Positions 33,179-42,070 of a DNA stretch of 64,000 nucleotides are shown here, one piece after another. Within the stretch, counting starts at the first letter, position 1, and the number at the start of each line of letters is the position of its first letter. Location of the stretch: the NCBI RefSeq assembly GCF_900105185.1, contig NZ_FNTJ01000001.1, positions 1,661,501 to 1,725,500 of the forward strand, given 5' to 3'. This DNA is from Pseudomonas saponiphila (GTDB taxonomy: Bacteria > Pseudomonadota > Gammaproteobacteria > Pseudomonadales > Pseudomonadaceae). Position numbers and translations under genes: made by a program. The notes under the pieces were generated by a model. The model made no database searches. It worked only from the letters and a program-made list of their open reading frames with translations, and was not told the origin of the DNA.

Positions 33179-35266
33179 ATGGCAAACTCGGATGCCCTGA
33201 GTCAGCAGCGATCCTCGAATCGCCTGCTGCAACCGACCGTTAAATCCCATCTGGCCTACACGCTGCTGTGCGCGCTGGTCGTGATGGTGATGCTCTCTTT
33301 GTTGCGCGTTGCGCTGCTGATCTACAACCGCGAGATGATTCTCGACACCCCGGCTTCGACCTTCCTTGAGGCGTTCGCCAACGGGCTGCGTTTTGACCTG
33401 CGGCTGGTGGTCTATCTCAGCGTTCCGCTGATCCTGGCGCTGACCAGTGCCCGGGCCATGGCGGCGCGCGGACTGTTGCGCTTCTGGCTGACGGTGACCT
33501 CCAGCATCGCGCTGTTCCTCGGCCTGATGGAGATGGACTTCTACCGTGAATTCCACCAGCGCCTCAATGGCCTGGTCTTTCAGTACGTGAAAGAAGATCC
33601 GAAAACCGTGATGAGCATGCTCTGGTACGGTTTCCCGGTGGTTCGCTACCTGCTGGCCTGGGCGGTGGGGACCTGGATTCTCAGCCTGGCATTCAAGGGC
33701 GCTGACCGCGCTACCCGGCCGCGCGGCCCGTTCAGCGGAGGCAATGTCGGCACTCGGCAGATTGCGCCCTGGTATGCACGCATCGCGGTGTTCGTGGTCT
33801 GCCTGCTGATCTGTGTGGTCGCCGCTCGTGGCACGCTGCGTCAGGGCCCGCCCATGCGTTGGGGCGACGTCTACACCACCGAGTCGAACTTCGCCAACCA
33901 GCTGGGCCTCAACGGCACTCTGCAGTTGATGGCGGCGGCCAAGGATCGCCTGTCCGAAGACCGCAACAATATCTGGAAGGCGACCCTGCCTCAGCCATTG
34001 GCTCAGCAGACCGTACGCGACATGCTGCTGGTGCCGAGCGACAAGCTGGTGGATGCGGATATCGCCGCCGTGCGCCGCAACTACACCCCGGATGCGGACA
34101 AGACCCTGCCGATCAAGAACGTCGTGGTGATCCTGATGGAAAGCTTCGCCGGGCACTCGGTTGGAGCGCTGGAGCGTCCGGGTCAGGTCACACCCTATTT
34201 CGACAAGCTGTCGAAGGAAGGCCTGCTGTTCGATCGCTTCTTCTCCAACGGCACCCATACTCACCAGGGCATGTTCGCCACCATGGCTTGCTTCCCCAAC
34301 CTGCCGGGCTTCGAGTACCTGATGCAGACTCCGGAAGGCAGCCACAAGCTGTCCGGCTTGCCGCAATTGCTCAGCGCCCGCAAGTACGACGATGTGTATG
34401 TCTATAACGGTGATTTTGCCTGGGACAACCAGTCGGGGTTCTTTGGCAACCAGGGCATGACCAACTTCGTCGGCCGCAATGACTTCGTCAATCCGGTGTT
34501 CTCCGACCCGACCTGGGGTGTGTCCGACCAGGACATGTTCAACCGCGGCCTGGAAGAGTTGAAGGCCCGTGATGGCAAGGGGCCGTTCTATGCCCTGCTG
34601 CAAACCCTGTCCAACCACACCCCTTATGCATTGCCGACACCATTGCCAGTGGAGAAGGTCACCGACCGTGGCAGTCTCAACGAGCACCTGACCGCCATGC
34701 GCTACTCCGACTGGGCGTTGGGCCAGTTCTTCGAGAAGGCGCGCAAGGAGCCGTACTTCAAGGAAACGCTATTTGTCGTGGTCGGCGACCACGGTTTTGG
34801 CAATGAGCAGCAGATCACTGAAATGGACCTGGGCCGTTTCAACGTGCCGATGCTGATGATTGCACCCGGTATCCAGGAGAAGTTCGGCCAGCGCGACCAC
34901 ACCGTGGGCACGCAGATCGATATCGTGCCGACCATCATGGGCCGCCTCGGTGGCGATGTGTTGCACCAGTGCTGGGGGCGCGACCTGCTCAACCTGCCCG
35001 AAGGCGACAAGGGCTTTGGCGTGATCAAACCCTCGGGTAGCGATCAGACCGTGGCGCTGTTGACGGCGGATCGGGTACTGGTACTGCCCAAGGAAATGCC
35101 GCCACGGCTGTACAAGTACGAACTGGGCGCTGCGCCGACTGGCGAACTGATTCCCGACGCCGCCGATGAGGCGCAGCTCAAGCAGAAGCTGGAGTCCTTC
35201 CTGCAGACCGCGACCAAGAGCCTGCTCGACAACACCGCCGGCGTGGTCAACGGCAAGCCGGATTGA
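33179..35266 (+). CDS. LTA synthase family phosphoglycerol transferase/sulfatase-fold membrane enzyme
   Basis: A 695-residue inner-membrane enzyme. Five membrane helices occupy about residues 24-225. The periplasmic sulfatase/alkaline-phosphatase-fold domain begins with VVVILMESFAG (metal-binding Glu near residue 321). The nucleophile Thr region is FFSNGTHTHQG near 357-367, and the metal-binding VVVGDHGFG lies near 531-539. By family it transfers phosphoglycerol or phosphoethanolamine-like groups from lipids to a periplasmic or surface glycan. Gram-negatives lack lipoteichoic acid, so the acceptor is unknown; osmoregulated glucans are one option. A strong terminator follows. Confidence 0.9.
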   Translation: MANSDALSQQRSSNRLLQPTVKSHLAYTLLCALVVMVMLSLLRVALLIYNREMILDTPASTFLEAFANGLRFDLRLVVYLSVPLILALTSARAMAARGLLRFWLTVTSSIALFLGLMEMDFYREFHQRLNGLVFQYVKEDPKTVMSMLWYGFPVVRYLLAWAVGTWILSLAFKGADRATRPRGPFSGGNVGTRQIAPWYARIAVFVVCLLICVVAARGTLRQGPPMRWGDVYTTESNFANQLGLNGTLQLMAAAKDRLSEDRNNIWKATLPQPLAQQTVRDMLLVPSDKLVDADIAAVRRNYTPDADKTLPIKNVVVILMESFAGHSVGALERPGQVTPYFDKLSKEGLLFDRFFSNGTHTHQGMFATMACFPNLPGFEYLMQTPEGSHKLSGLPQLLSARKYDDVYVYNGDFAWDNQSGFFGNQGMTNFVGRNDFVNPVFSDPTWGVSDQDMFNRGLEELKARDGKGPFYALLQTLSNHTPYALPTPLPVEKVTDRGSLNEHLTAMRYSDWALGQFFEKARKEPYFKETLFVVVGDHGFGNEQQITEMDLGRFNVPMLMIAPGIQEKFGQRDHTVGTQIDIVPTIMGRLGGDVLHQCWGRDLLNLPEGDKGFGVIKPSGSDQTVALLTADRVLVLPKEMPPRLYKYELGAAPTGELIPDAADEAQLKQKLESFLQTATKSLLDNTAGVVNGKPD

Positions 35267-35320
35267 CTGCTGGACCTGTCCGCTCTCGTGGAGCGCTGGC
35301 AAGACCTGACTGGTAAAGAA

Positions 35321-35347
35321 AACACCCCTGATGGGGTGTTTTTTTTT
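35321..35347 (+). terminator. Intrinsic terminator after the LTA-synthase-like gene
   Basis: AACACCCC and GGGGTGTT arms around a TGAT loop are followed by a run of T to 35347. Confidence 0.93.
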
Positions 35348-35622
35348 GCCTGTCGACAGATGAGGCCATTCACTGGTCTTGAGGTATTTCCCGTTCTTCT
35401 TGGGAAAAGTTTCTTGCGGAGTAGTCGATTTCTCGCCTTCAAACAGGAAGTTTCTTGGGTTTTAGGATTCATCTGATGTTAGCCAATACAACAGACTGTA
35501 ATGATCGCATCCGCTTCGGCCCGGATGGATACCTACAGCACTCCAGATCTGGCACGCAGCATTGATTGTTGAATGGTGCGGTTGTTAGTGCGCCATGACG
35601 ATGGCTGAGAAGGGAGAGTTAA
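35348..35622. promoter_or_regulatory. AT-richer leader region of the fimbrial operon
   Basis: 275 bases between the terminator and the pilin start. It contains a small dyad TTTCCC/GGGAAA at 35387-35407 and GGGAGAG just before the pilin ATG. The promoter of the chaperone-usher operon should be here, but I cannot place its -35 and -10 boxes. No invertible-switch repeat pair was seen. Confidence 0.45.
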
Positions 35623-36144
35623 ATGAAAAAGTTTCGGTTGGCAGTGGGTGTTGTATCTGGATTGCTCTTCGGGGCAAACAGCGCTTTTGCGCATGATGTG
35701 CTGGTAAAGTTTGAAGGTAAGGTGACGGAGTCGACCTGTGTAGTAAGCGCTGAAGATGTCAAGCTTGACCATGTAAGTGTCAACGCTCTTAAAGCCACAG
35801 GTGACGTTTCCTCTCCACGTCCTTTTTCTATTAATGTCAGCGGATGTGATGGCAGTAAGTTGAAGGGTAGGTTTGTAGTCAGTCCCAGCACTATTGATCC
35901 CCTAACTCAAGCGATTATTAACTCGGCTCCTGGCGGGTCATCTGCCCAGATACAGTTGGTTGATTTTGATGGTGGCACTGTTATAAAACTTCTCGAACAG
36001 TATGCTGGGGAACCACTAACTCCAATGATAACTAGTGACGATGGGGCAAATTTCCAGTTTTTTGCTCGATATCTGGCTGCTAATGGGCCGGCTACAGCGG
36101 GCGATGTAAAAGCTGAATTGATGTTTGACCTTATCTACGAGTGA
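35623..36144 (+). CDS. Type 1-like major fimbrial subunit
   Basis: A 173-residue pilin. A signal peptide covers residues 1 to about 23 (MKKFRLAVG to SAFA). The mature domain has a Cys pair (ESTCVVS near residue 39 and NVSGCDG near 74). It ends with a beta strand LMFDLIYE carrying the penultimate Tyr needed for donor-strand exchange and chaperone binding. It is exported by Sec, capped by the chaperone encoded next, and assembled by the usher at 37050. The ribosome binding site GGGAGAG is strong. The base composition is clearly less GC-rich than the flanking housekeeping genes. A hairpin after the stop separates it from the assembly genes. Confidence 0.92.
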   Translation: MKKFRLAVGVVSGLLFGANSAFAHDVLVKFEGKVTESTCVVSAEDVKLDHVSVNALKATGDVSSPRPFSINVSGCDGSKLKGRFVVSPSTIDPLTQAIINSAPGGSSAQIQLVDFDGGTVIKLLEQYAGEPLTPMITSDDGANFQFFARYLAANGPATAGDVKAELMFDLIYE

Positions 36145-36148
36145 AATC

Positions 36149-36178
36149 AAAGCCTTGAGGCGAAAGCTTCAAGGCTTT
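36149..36178 (+). terminator. Intercistronic hairpin between pilin and chaperone genes
   Basis: Perfect 10-base arms AAAGCCTTGA and TCAAGGCTTT flank a 10-base loop just past the pilin stop. It has no long T-run, so it would act as an attenuator or as an mRNA 3' stabiliser giving more pilin than chaperone and usher. Confidence 0.65.
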
Positions 36179-36199
36179 ACGTTGTGAGCGAATGAATCC

Positions 36200-36940
36200 A
36201 TGTTCTGTTGCTTCCCCTCACGGCTACTTAGTTGTATCGCCATTTCGCTGTTTTCTCTATCTGTCCAGGCCAGCGTGGTGATCGATGCTACGCGAATTGT
36301 CTATCCAGCCAAGGAGCGTGAGGTTTCTCTCAGGCTGAACAATCAGGGGCAACAAGCGGCATTGGTCCAAACCTGGATCGATGATGGACGCGTCGATGCC
36401 AAGCCCGATGAGGCGGACGCGCCATTCGTGGTAATGCCGCCCATGGTGCGGATCGACCCCAGCAAGGGGCAGTCGCTGCGCATTGCGTATGCTCCGTCAA
36501 ACACCGTACCCAAGGATCGTGAGTCGGTGTTCTGGCTCAATGTATTAGATGTACCGCCATTGCCCGGCGAGCAGATCGGCAATCATATGCAGTTGGCTTT
36601 TCGTACACGTCTTAAGTTGTTTTTTCGCCCTGCGGATCTCCCTGGGACTGCAACTCAGAGCGCCGAAAAACTGCGTTGGAGCTTGTTCGGTTCTGCCAAG
36701 GATGCTGTGTTGCGTGTAACTAATGATGGAGCCTTTCATGTGTCTTTCAACTCGGTCGAGTTAAAGCTTAAAAATGGTAAGACTCTAAAAGTAAAGAATC
36801 ATATGGTTGCACCAAAATCTTCTGCTGATTTCGTTTTCGAGCAAGTACCCAATACCTCGGAGATAGAGGGGGGTGTGATCTACGAATGGATCAACGATTT
36901 CGGATCCAATGTGCGTGCTGAGGCTAAACTTTCGCGATAA
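36200..36940 (+). CDS. Periplasmic fimbrial chaperone (PapD/FimC family)
   Basis: A 246-residue two-domain immunoglobulin-like chaperone. A signal peptide covers residues 1 to about 24. The G1-strand and cleft residues are present: TRIVYPA with the conserved Arg near residue 32, the family signature RESVFWLNVLDVPP near 106-119, and RLKLFFRP with the conserved Lys near 138. It donates a strand to pilin and adhesin subunits in the periplasm and delivers them to the usher. The start ATG at 36200 opens MFCCFPSRLL. A further hairpin lies between it and the usher gene. Codon use is AT-richer than the genome norm. Confidence 0.93.
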   Translation: MFCCFPSRLLSCIAISLFSLSVQASVVIDATRIVYPAKEREVSLRLNNQGQQAALVQTWIDDGRVDAKPDEADAPFVVMPPMVRIDPSKGQSLRIAYAPSNTVPKDRESVFWLNVLDVPPLPGEQIGNHMQLAFRTRLKLFFRPADLPGTATQSAEKLRWSLFGSAKDAVLRVTNDGAFHVSFNSVELKLKNGKTLKVKNHMVAPKSSADFVFEQVPNTSEIEGGVIYEWINDFGSNVRAEAKLSR

Positions 36941-36984
36941 GAAACTCAGAAGATTCGTTGGATCTGTCACTCACTTCATGTTCG

Positions 36985-37006
36985 TGCCGAGGCGATTGCC
37001 TCGGTA
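36985..37006 (+). repeat. Hairpin between chaperone and usher genes
   Basis: CCGAGGC and GCCTCGG with a GATT loop, extended by a G-T and a T-A pair. There is no T-tract. This is a second intercistronic structure in the fimbrial operon. Confidence 0.5.
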
Positions 37007-37049
37007 CTTTCGTCATTGCCCCATCGGGCTGACTATTTGGGCAGATTAG

Positions 37050-39662
37050 ATGAGTGCTTTGTCAAAAGTCTTGTTTTTAGTTGAAGTCCGTAAGTTTTCT
37101 TGCATTAGAACGTGTCTGGTTGTGCGTGACGATTTTATTCCGCTAACGATGATGCTGGGTTTGTTGTGGGTGGTCAGCGATGCCGGCGAGGCCGCTGAAA
37201 CAGTTCGCTTCAATCCGGCGTTTTTTGGCAACGGCCGTGGAGAAACGCTGGATTTGTCCAGCTATGAGCGAGGCAATCCGCTGACGCCTGGCACTTATCG
37301 CCTTGACTTGTATCTCAACCAGAACCGCATCGGGACTCAAGAAATCCTGCTCAGGACCTCGGCCGATGGCTCGAAGGTCGAGCCTTGCCTGCCGCCGGCT
37401 TTGCTGGAGCAGCTTGGCGTTGATTTCACCCGGTTGCCCGAGGATCAGGCCACCCAGGCTCGGGCGGCCGAGTGCCTGGGGCCTGATGAAATGGTGCCTC
37501 AGGGTCATCTTGAGGTGGACATGGCCGACTTGCGTGCCGATCTTTCCATTCCCCAGCTTTACCTGACCCGGACCAAGCGTGGCTATGTGTCTCCCAAGGA
37601 ATGGGACGCTGGGGTCAATGCCGGCTTTCTTGGCTACAGCCACAACCTGTCCGAGAACCGTAGTAATGGACAGAGCAGTCGTCAGTTCTACAGCGGCCTG
37701 AACACCGGTCTGAACCTGGGCCAATGGCGTCTGCGACACAATGGCTCCTATCGCTACGATGGCCAGTCAAGTTCCGGCCGGAGCAGTCAGTACACCGCCT
37801 TGAGTAGCTATGTGCAGCGCGATATCACCGCCGCCCAGGCCCAATTGACCCTGGGTGAGTTCTATACCCCCGGCAATCTGTTCGACAGTTTTTCCTTTAC
37901 GGGCATACAACTGCGAAGCGATGAGCGCATGTTGCCGGATTCGATGCGTGGGTTCGCTCCGGTGATTCGGGGTGTCGCCGATACCACCGCCAAGGTCAGT
38001 GTGCGCCAGGGGCAGAATCTGTTGTACGAAACCACGGTGTCTCCCGGGCCCTTTGCCATTGATGATCTGAACAGCGCCGGTTACGCCGGTGACCTCAACG
38101 TCACCATCACCGAGGCCGACGGGCGGACCAAAAGCTTTGTGGTGCCTTATGCCTCGATGGCCCAGCTACTGCGGCCCGGCAGTTCGCGCTTCAGCCTGAG
38201 CGCCGGACGCTTGCGCGATGACAGCCTTGATAGCCTGCCCGGTTTTGTCCAGGGAACCTATCAGTACGGCTTGTCTAATCTGTGGACCGGCTACGGCGGC
38301 AGTCTCCTGGCTCAGGATTATCGGGCCTTGCAGGGTGGGGTGGCCTTGAGCACTTCCCTGGGCGCGGTGGCGATGGATATGACTCATTCCCAGGCCTCAG
38401 GCTTGAGCGATTCCCAGGCTGACAGCCGCGCGCAACTGAGTGGCCGCAGCCTGCGCTTGTCTTACAACAAGCAGATTGAAAGCACAGCTACCAACTTCAG
38501 CGTGGCGGCCTACCGCTTTTCCAGCGAGGGCTATCTGAACTTCGACGAGTTCGCGCGCCTGCAGGACAACCCGTCGCAAAACCTGTCGCTCAAGCAGCGC
38601 AGTCGACTGCAGTTGAGCCTGAGCCAACCGATAGGCGAGCGCCTGGGGCAACTGAACTTTTCCGGTCTGGCGCAAAACTACTGGAGTCGCGACCAGGGCC
38701 GGGATGTGAGCTATCAGGTGGGTTACTCCAACAGCTTCGACTGGGGCAGCTTCAGCTTCAGCGCCACCCGCACCCGCAGCGGTAGCGGCAGCATGGACAA
38801 TCAGTATCTGCTGAGTATCAGCTTGCCCCTGGGGCGCAGCCGTTATTCACCTTTCCTGAACTCGTCCATCAGTTACGACGGCAGGGGCAATCACGGCGTC
38901 AATACCTCGTTGAGCGGCAGTCTCGGCGACAGCGGCCAGGTTGGTTACAGCCTCTACGGTTCTCGCGACCTGTATGAGGGGCAGAGCAACAGCAACTATG
39001 GCGGGAACCTGCGTTATGACGCGGCCCACGCCAATTACAACCTGAGCGCCAGCCGCGGAGAGAACTATCAGCAAGCCAACTTGGCCATGCAAGGCACCCT
39101 GGTCGCCCACCCGGGAGGCATCAACGCCACCTCGGGTCAGGGCGAAACCATGGCCGTGCTTGAAGCCTCCGGTGCCAAGGGCGCTCAGGTGCTCAGCAAC
39201 GCGACTACCCGAATCGCGGACAACGGGTATGCGGTGGTGACGGGGTTGACGCCCTATCGACGCAACGACATGGCGCTGGACCCTAAAGGCACCTCTCGGG
39301 ATGTCGAGCTGGAGATGACTTCGCAGCAGGTGGCTCCGCGCGCAGGCGCCGTGGTCATGTTGCGTTATCCGACCGTGACGGGCCGGGCGATGCTGCTCAA
39401 GCTGGTGCGTGACGACGGCGAGGTGATTCCCCTGGGGGCGCAAGTCCTCGGTCCTACGGGGGAGGTGTTGACGCAGGTTGGACAGGGCGGTCGAGCCTTT
39501 GTCCGAGGCTTGGAAGGTCAGGGCCAGTTGTCGATTCAGTGGGGAGAAGGGCAGAACTGCCTCGCGTCTTATCGCATGCCCAGCGATCCCGCCCCGAATG
39601 ACGAGTACTACCAGCAATTGGAGTTGCCCTGCCATACGGGCAGCCGAATCTTAAACAGGTAA
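37050..39662 (+). CDS. Outer membrane fimbrial usher (FimD/PapC family)
   Basis: An 870-residue usher that secretes and polymerises chaperone-subunit complexes. After an unusually long N-terminal leader (about 48 residues, with the hydrophobic core MMLGLLWVVSDAG near residues 34-46) comes the N-domain FNPAFFGNGRGETLDLSSYERG. The 24-strand barrel carries a plug region near residues 220-330, and two C-terminal domains end with the Cys pair in NCLASYRMP and ELPCHTG. ATG at 37050 is the furthest credible start. A start near residue 33-34 would give a more normal signal peptide. The gene is GC-rich in its body, unlike the pilin and chaperone genes. Confidence 0.93.
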   Translation: MSALSKVLFLVEVRKFSCIRTCLVVRDDFIPLTMMLGLLWVVSDAGEAAETVRFNPAFFGNGRGETLDLSSYERGNPLTPGTYRLDLYLNQNRIGTQEILLRTSADGSKVEPCLPPALLEQLGVDFTRLPEDQATQARAAECLGPDEMVPQGHLEVDMADLRADLSIPQLYLTRTKRGYVSPKEWDAGVNAGFLGYSHNLSENRSNGQSSRQFYSGLNTGLNLGQWRLRHNGSYRYDGQSSSGRSSQYTALSSYVQRDITAAQAQLTLGEFYTPGNLFDSFSFTGIQLRSDERMLPDSMRGFAPVIRGVADTTAKVSVRQGQNLLYETTVSPGPFAIDDLNSAGYAGDLNVTITEADGRTKSFVVPYASMAQLLRPGSSRFSLSAGRLRDDSLDSLPGFVQGTYQYGLSNLWTGYGGSLLAQDYRALQGGVALSTSLGAVAMDMTHSQASGLSDSQADSRAQLSGRSLRLSYNKQIESTATNFSVAAYRFSSEGYLNFDEFARLQDNPSQNLSLKQRSRLQLSLSQPIGERLGQLNFSGLAQNYWSRDQGRDVSYQVGYSNSFDWGSFSFSATRTRSGSGSMDNQYLLSISLPLGRSRYSPFLNSSISYDGRGNHGVNTSLSGSLGDSGQVGYSLYGSRDLYEGQSNSNYGGNLRYDAAHANYNLSASRGENYQQANLAMQGTLVAHPGGINATSGQGETMAVLEASGAKGAQVLSNATTRIADNGYAVVTGLTPYRRNDMALDPKGTSRDVELEMTSQQVAPRAGAVVMLRYPTVTGRAMLLKLVRDDGEVIPLGAQVLGPTGEVLTQVGQGGRAFVRGLEGQGQLSIQWGEGQNCLASYRMPSDPAPNDEYYQQLELPCHTGSRILNR

Positions 39663-39669
39663 GTAATGG

Positions 39670-40635
39670 ATGAATATTGAAGTCCTGCTAAACAATCGAT
39701 GGCCCTTGATCGCGTGGTTACTGCTTAGCGCCATGTATGGCAATTACGCTTGGGCTAATACCTGCACCGGAAGTCCACTGTCGACAAACTTCACCAGCGC
39801 CGATTTCGCCATGCTCAAGCCTCCTCGCGATATTCCGGTGGGCAGCACTATTCTGGTCAAGGAAATTGACCAGGGCAAAACAACCATGACCTGTAGCGGC
39901 AATGGGCTTTGGTTTGACTACGGTTTTGTCGGTGGCGCTACCAAGACCGCCTACGAGCATGTTTACGAGACTGGAGTCCCCGGGATTGGCATGCGGATTT
40001 ACTGGTACAACGAGGGTGGCGTGTACATGGAGTGGCCCAGGTTCGAGCGTCGGCTGAACCCCACTACCTATACACCACCGCATAAGTTCAAGTTGGAACT
40101 GGTCAAGACTGGCCCCATCGGTTCAGGAAAGTTCAGCGACCACAAGATCAGGATTTATTACCACAACCAATTGAGCAACGAGATCTTGTTCAATAACGTG
40201 TCGTACACCGCTCAGAGCAGAGGGTGTGCGGTTGCCCGTCCGGTGCAAACGGTCATCATGCCGGCTGTTCCGTTGAGCAAGTTCACGACGGATGGCATTC
40301 CGTTTAGCCCCACTTCGTTCGAGATTGATCTTAAGTGCGACAAAGGGGTCAAGGTGGCCTATGTCATTGATGGGGCTAACGCCAATATGCACATTTTGCT
40401 TAACAGCAACGGTGAGGGCATGGCCAAGGGCGTGGGGTTGATTCTGCTACAAGGTGATGCCAACAGTGAGGTTGGGCAAATGCTCGGGACCCGGACGGAG
40501 TTCAAGACTACGCAAACTACTGTCGATGGCGAAATGCTGAGTATCCCGTTAACCGTTTTTTATATGTATTACGGTCCGAAAGTGACGGCTGGTTATGTTC
40601 GGACCAATGCCATGGTGACTTTCATATATGAATGA
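39670..40635 (+). CDS. Two-domain fimbrial tip adhesin
   Basis: A 321-residue fimbrial protein with a signal peptide ending near AWA (about residue 29). Residues 30-190 form a receptor-binding-type domain rich in Tyr, Gly and Pro. A pilin-like domain begins near SRGCAVARP (about residue 186), with a Cys pair (SRGC and DLKC) and the closing strand MVTFIYE. This is the layout of FimH/PapG-type tip adhesins. The N-terminal domain shows no similarity I can name, so the ligand is unknown. It starts 7 bases past the usher stop and is the last gene of the operon. Confidence 0.85.
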   Translation: MNIEVLLNNRWPLIAWLLLSAMYGNYAWANTCTGSPLSTNFTSADFAMLKPPRDIPVGSTILVKEIDQGKTTMTCSGNGLWFDYGFVGGATKTAYEHVYETGVPGIGMRIYWYNEGGVYMEWPRFERRLNPTTYTPPHKFKLELVKTGPIGSGKFSDHKIRIYYHNQLSNEILFNNVSYTAQSRGCAVARPVQTVIMPAVPLSKFTTDGIPFSPTSFEIDLKCDKGVKVAYVIDGANANMHILLNSNGEGMAKGVGLILLQGDANSEVGQMLGTRTEFKTTQTTVDGEMLSIPLTVFYMYYGPKVTAGYVRTNAMVTFIYE

Positions 40636-40732
40636 GCGGAGAGTTTTCATTGATGTATGAGCGGCGCCAAGCGTCCTGTTGATCAGGACGCTTTCGGCTT
40701 CAGTGAGTTGATGATAGAGCTTTGTTGACGAC

Positions 40733-40885
40733 TCAAATTCTGCCTAGTAGCAGTAATACCAGGAGCACCACCAGCACGACGCCGATGATTCCCGAAGGGC
40801 CATATCCCCAACTTCTGGAGTGTGGAAAAACAGGCAGGCCGCCAATCAGCAGCAAAATCAGAATGATGATCAGAATGGTGCTCAT
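40733..40885 (-). CDS. DUF3309 family small membrane protein, 50 aa
   Basis: A 50-residue hydrophobic protein. It begins MSTILIIILILLLIGGLPVF and contains the family mark HSRSWGYGPSG, followed by a second helix IIGVVLVVLLVLLLLG. This Gly-Tyr-Gly-Pro-Ser-Gly core is typical of DUF3309, found in many proteobacteria with no known role. The ATG at 40885 has GGAAACC upstream. It is downstream of and convergent to the fimbrial operon. Confidence 0.88.
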   Translation of the reverse strand: MSTILIIILILLLIGGLPVFPHSRSWGYGPSGIIGVVLVVLLVLLLLGRI

Positions 40886-41190
40886 GGTGGTTTCCTTATT
40901 GGAGTAGTGTCGAACAACTTGGTTGTTCAAGGACAACCAGGCTTGATGGATAAAGCCGGGCGCTTAACAAGTCCGACTCTGCGCCTTTCGGGAAAATTCC
41001 AAGTTTTTTAAGGTTTTTCGCTTCCGGGGTCATGTCCTTTGCACCTGGCAAGGTTGTTTTTTGCGGGCGCCGCAGTATTCACCAACTGATGGGTTTGCCC
41101 GGGGCATTCAGCATTCTGATGGTGCGTGGGTGCCGCCAGGGCCTTCGCTACACTGCGGCCCATCTTCCCCGGAACAACAAGGCAACTCTT
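40886..41190. other. 305-base gap, promoters of DUF3309 and SDR genes
   Basis: No coding content is supported. The divergent DUF3309 and SDR promoters should lie here. The open frame continuing upstream of the SDR start lacks a ribosome binding site and matches nothing. Confidence 0.5.
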
Positions 41191-42006
41191 ATGCAAAATC
41201 GCATGATGATCACTGGCGCCGGCTCCGGCCTGGGTCGCGAAATCGCTTTGCGCTGGGCCCGCGATGGCTGGCGGCTGGCCTTGTCCGATGTCAGCGAGGC
41301 GGGACTGCAGGAAACCCTGAGGCAGGTACGCGCAGCCGGTGGCGACGGCTTCGTGCAGCGCTGCGATGTGCGTGACTACAGCCAGTTGACGGCCTTTGCC
41401 CAGGCCTGCGAGGTCAAGTTCGGCGGCATCGACATCATCGTCAACAACGCCGGTGTGGCATCGGGCGGTTTCTTCAGCGAGCTGTCCCTGGAGGATTGGG
41501 ACTGGCAGATCGCAATCAACCTGATGGGCGTGGTCAAGGGCTGCAAGGCCTTCCTGCCGCTGCTGGAGCAAAGCAAGGGCAAGATCATCAACATCGCCTC
41601 GATGGCCGCCTTGATGCAGGGCCCGGCCATGAGCAACTACAACGTGGCCAAGGCGGGCGTGGTGGCGCTGTCCGAGAGCCTGTTGGTGGAGCTGGCGCAG
41701 CAGGAAATCGGCGTGCACGTAGTCTGCCCGTCGTTCTTCCAGACCAACCTGCTGGACTCCTTCCGCGGCCCGACTCCGGCGATGAAGGCTCAGGTGGGCA
41801 AGTTGCTGGAAAGCTCGCCGATCACCGCTGCCGAGATTGCCGATTACATTCACACCCAGGTCAACGCCGGCCAGTTCATGATCCTGCCCCACGAACAAGG
41901 GCGCATGGCCTGGGCCCTGAAGCAGAAAAACCCTCAAGCGCTGTACGACGAAATGACCCTGATGGCCGACAAGATGCGTGCCAAGGCCAAACAGAGCGCC
42001 CACTGA
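41191..42006 (+). CDS. SDR family NAD(P)-dependent oxidoreductase
   Basis: A 271-residue classical short-chain dehydrogenase. The cofactor loop TGAGSGLG is at residues 8-15, NNAG at 85-88, and the catalytic Ser near 137 (NIASMAA). The YxxxK pair is Y150/K154 in SNYNVAKAG. An Asp after the second strand (LSDVSE near 31-36) favours NAD over NADP. Substrate is unknown. ATG at 41191 has AAGG about 9 bases upstream. It is followed 64 bases later by a ynfA-like gene on the same strand. Confidence 0.93.
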   Translation: MQNRMMITGAGSGLGREIALRWARDGWRLALSDVSEAGLQETLRQVRAAGGDGFVQRCDVRDYSQLTAFAQACEVKFGGIDIIVNNAGVASGGFFSELSLEDWDWQIAINLMGVVKGCKAFLPLLEQSKGKIINIASMAALMQGPAMSNYNVAKAGVVALSESLLVELAQQEIGVHVVCPSFFQTNLLDSFRGPTPAMKAQVGKLLESSPITAAEIADYIHTQVNAGQFMILPHEQGRMAWALKQKNPQALYDEMTLMADKMRAKAKQSAH

Positions 42007-42070
42007 GCTTGCTCCACCGCCATGGCCTCGTTAGGGTTGCCGGCACCTGGCAATCCTGACGAGACCTTGC

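Noticed and set aside
33044..34687. A 547-codon minus-strand frame antisense to the LTA-synthase-like gene
   Set aside because: Same shadow pattern. The plus-strand protein has all expected catalytic motifs.
35387..35407. Dyad TTTCCC/GGGAAA considered as a phase-variation end for the fimbrial promoter
   Set aside because: The arms are too short, no second copy flanks the promoter, and there is no recombinase gene nearby.
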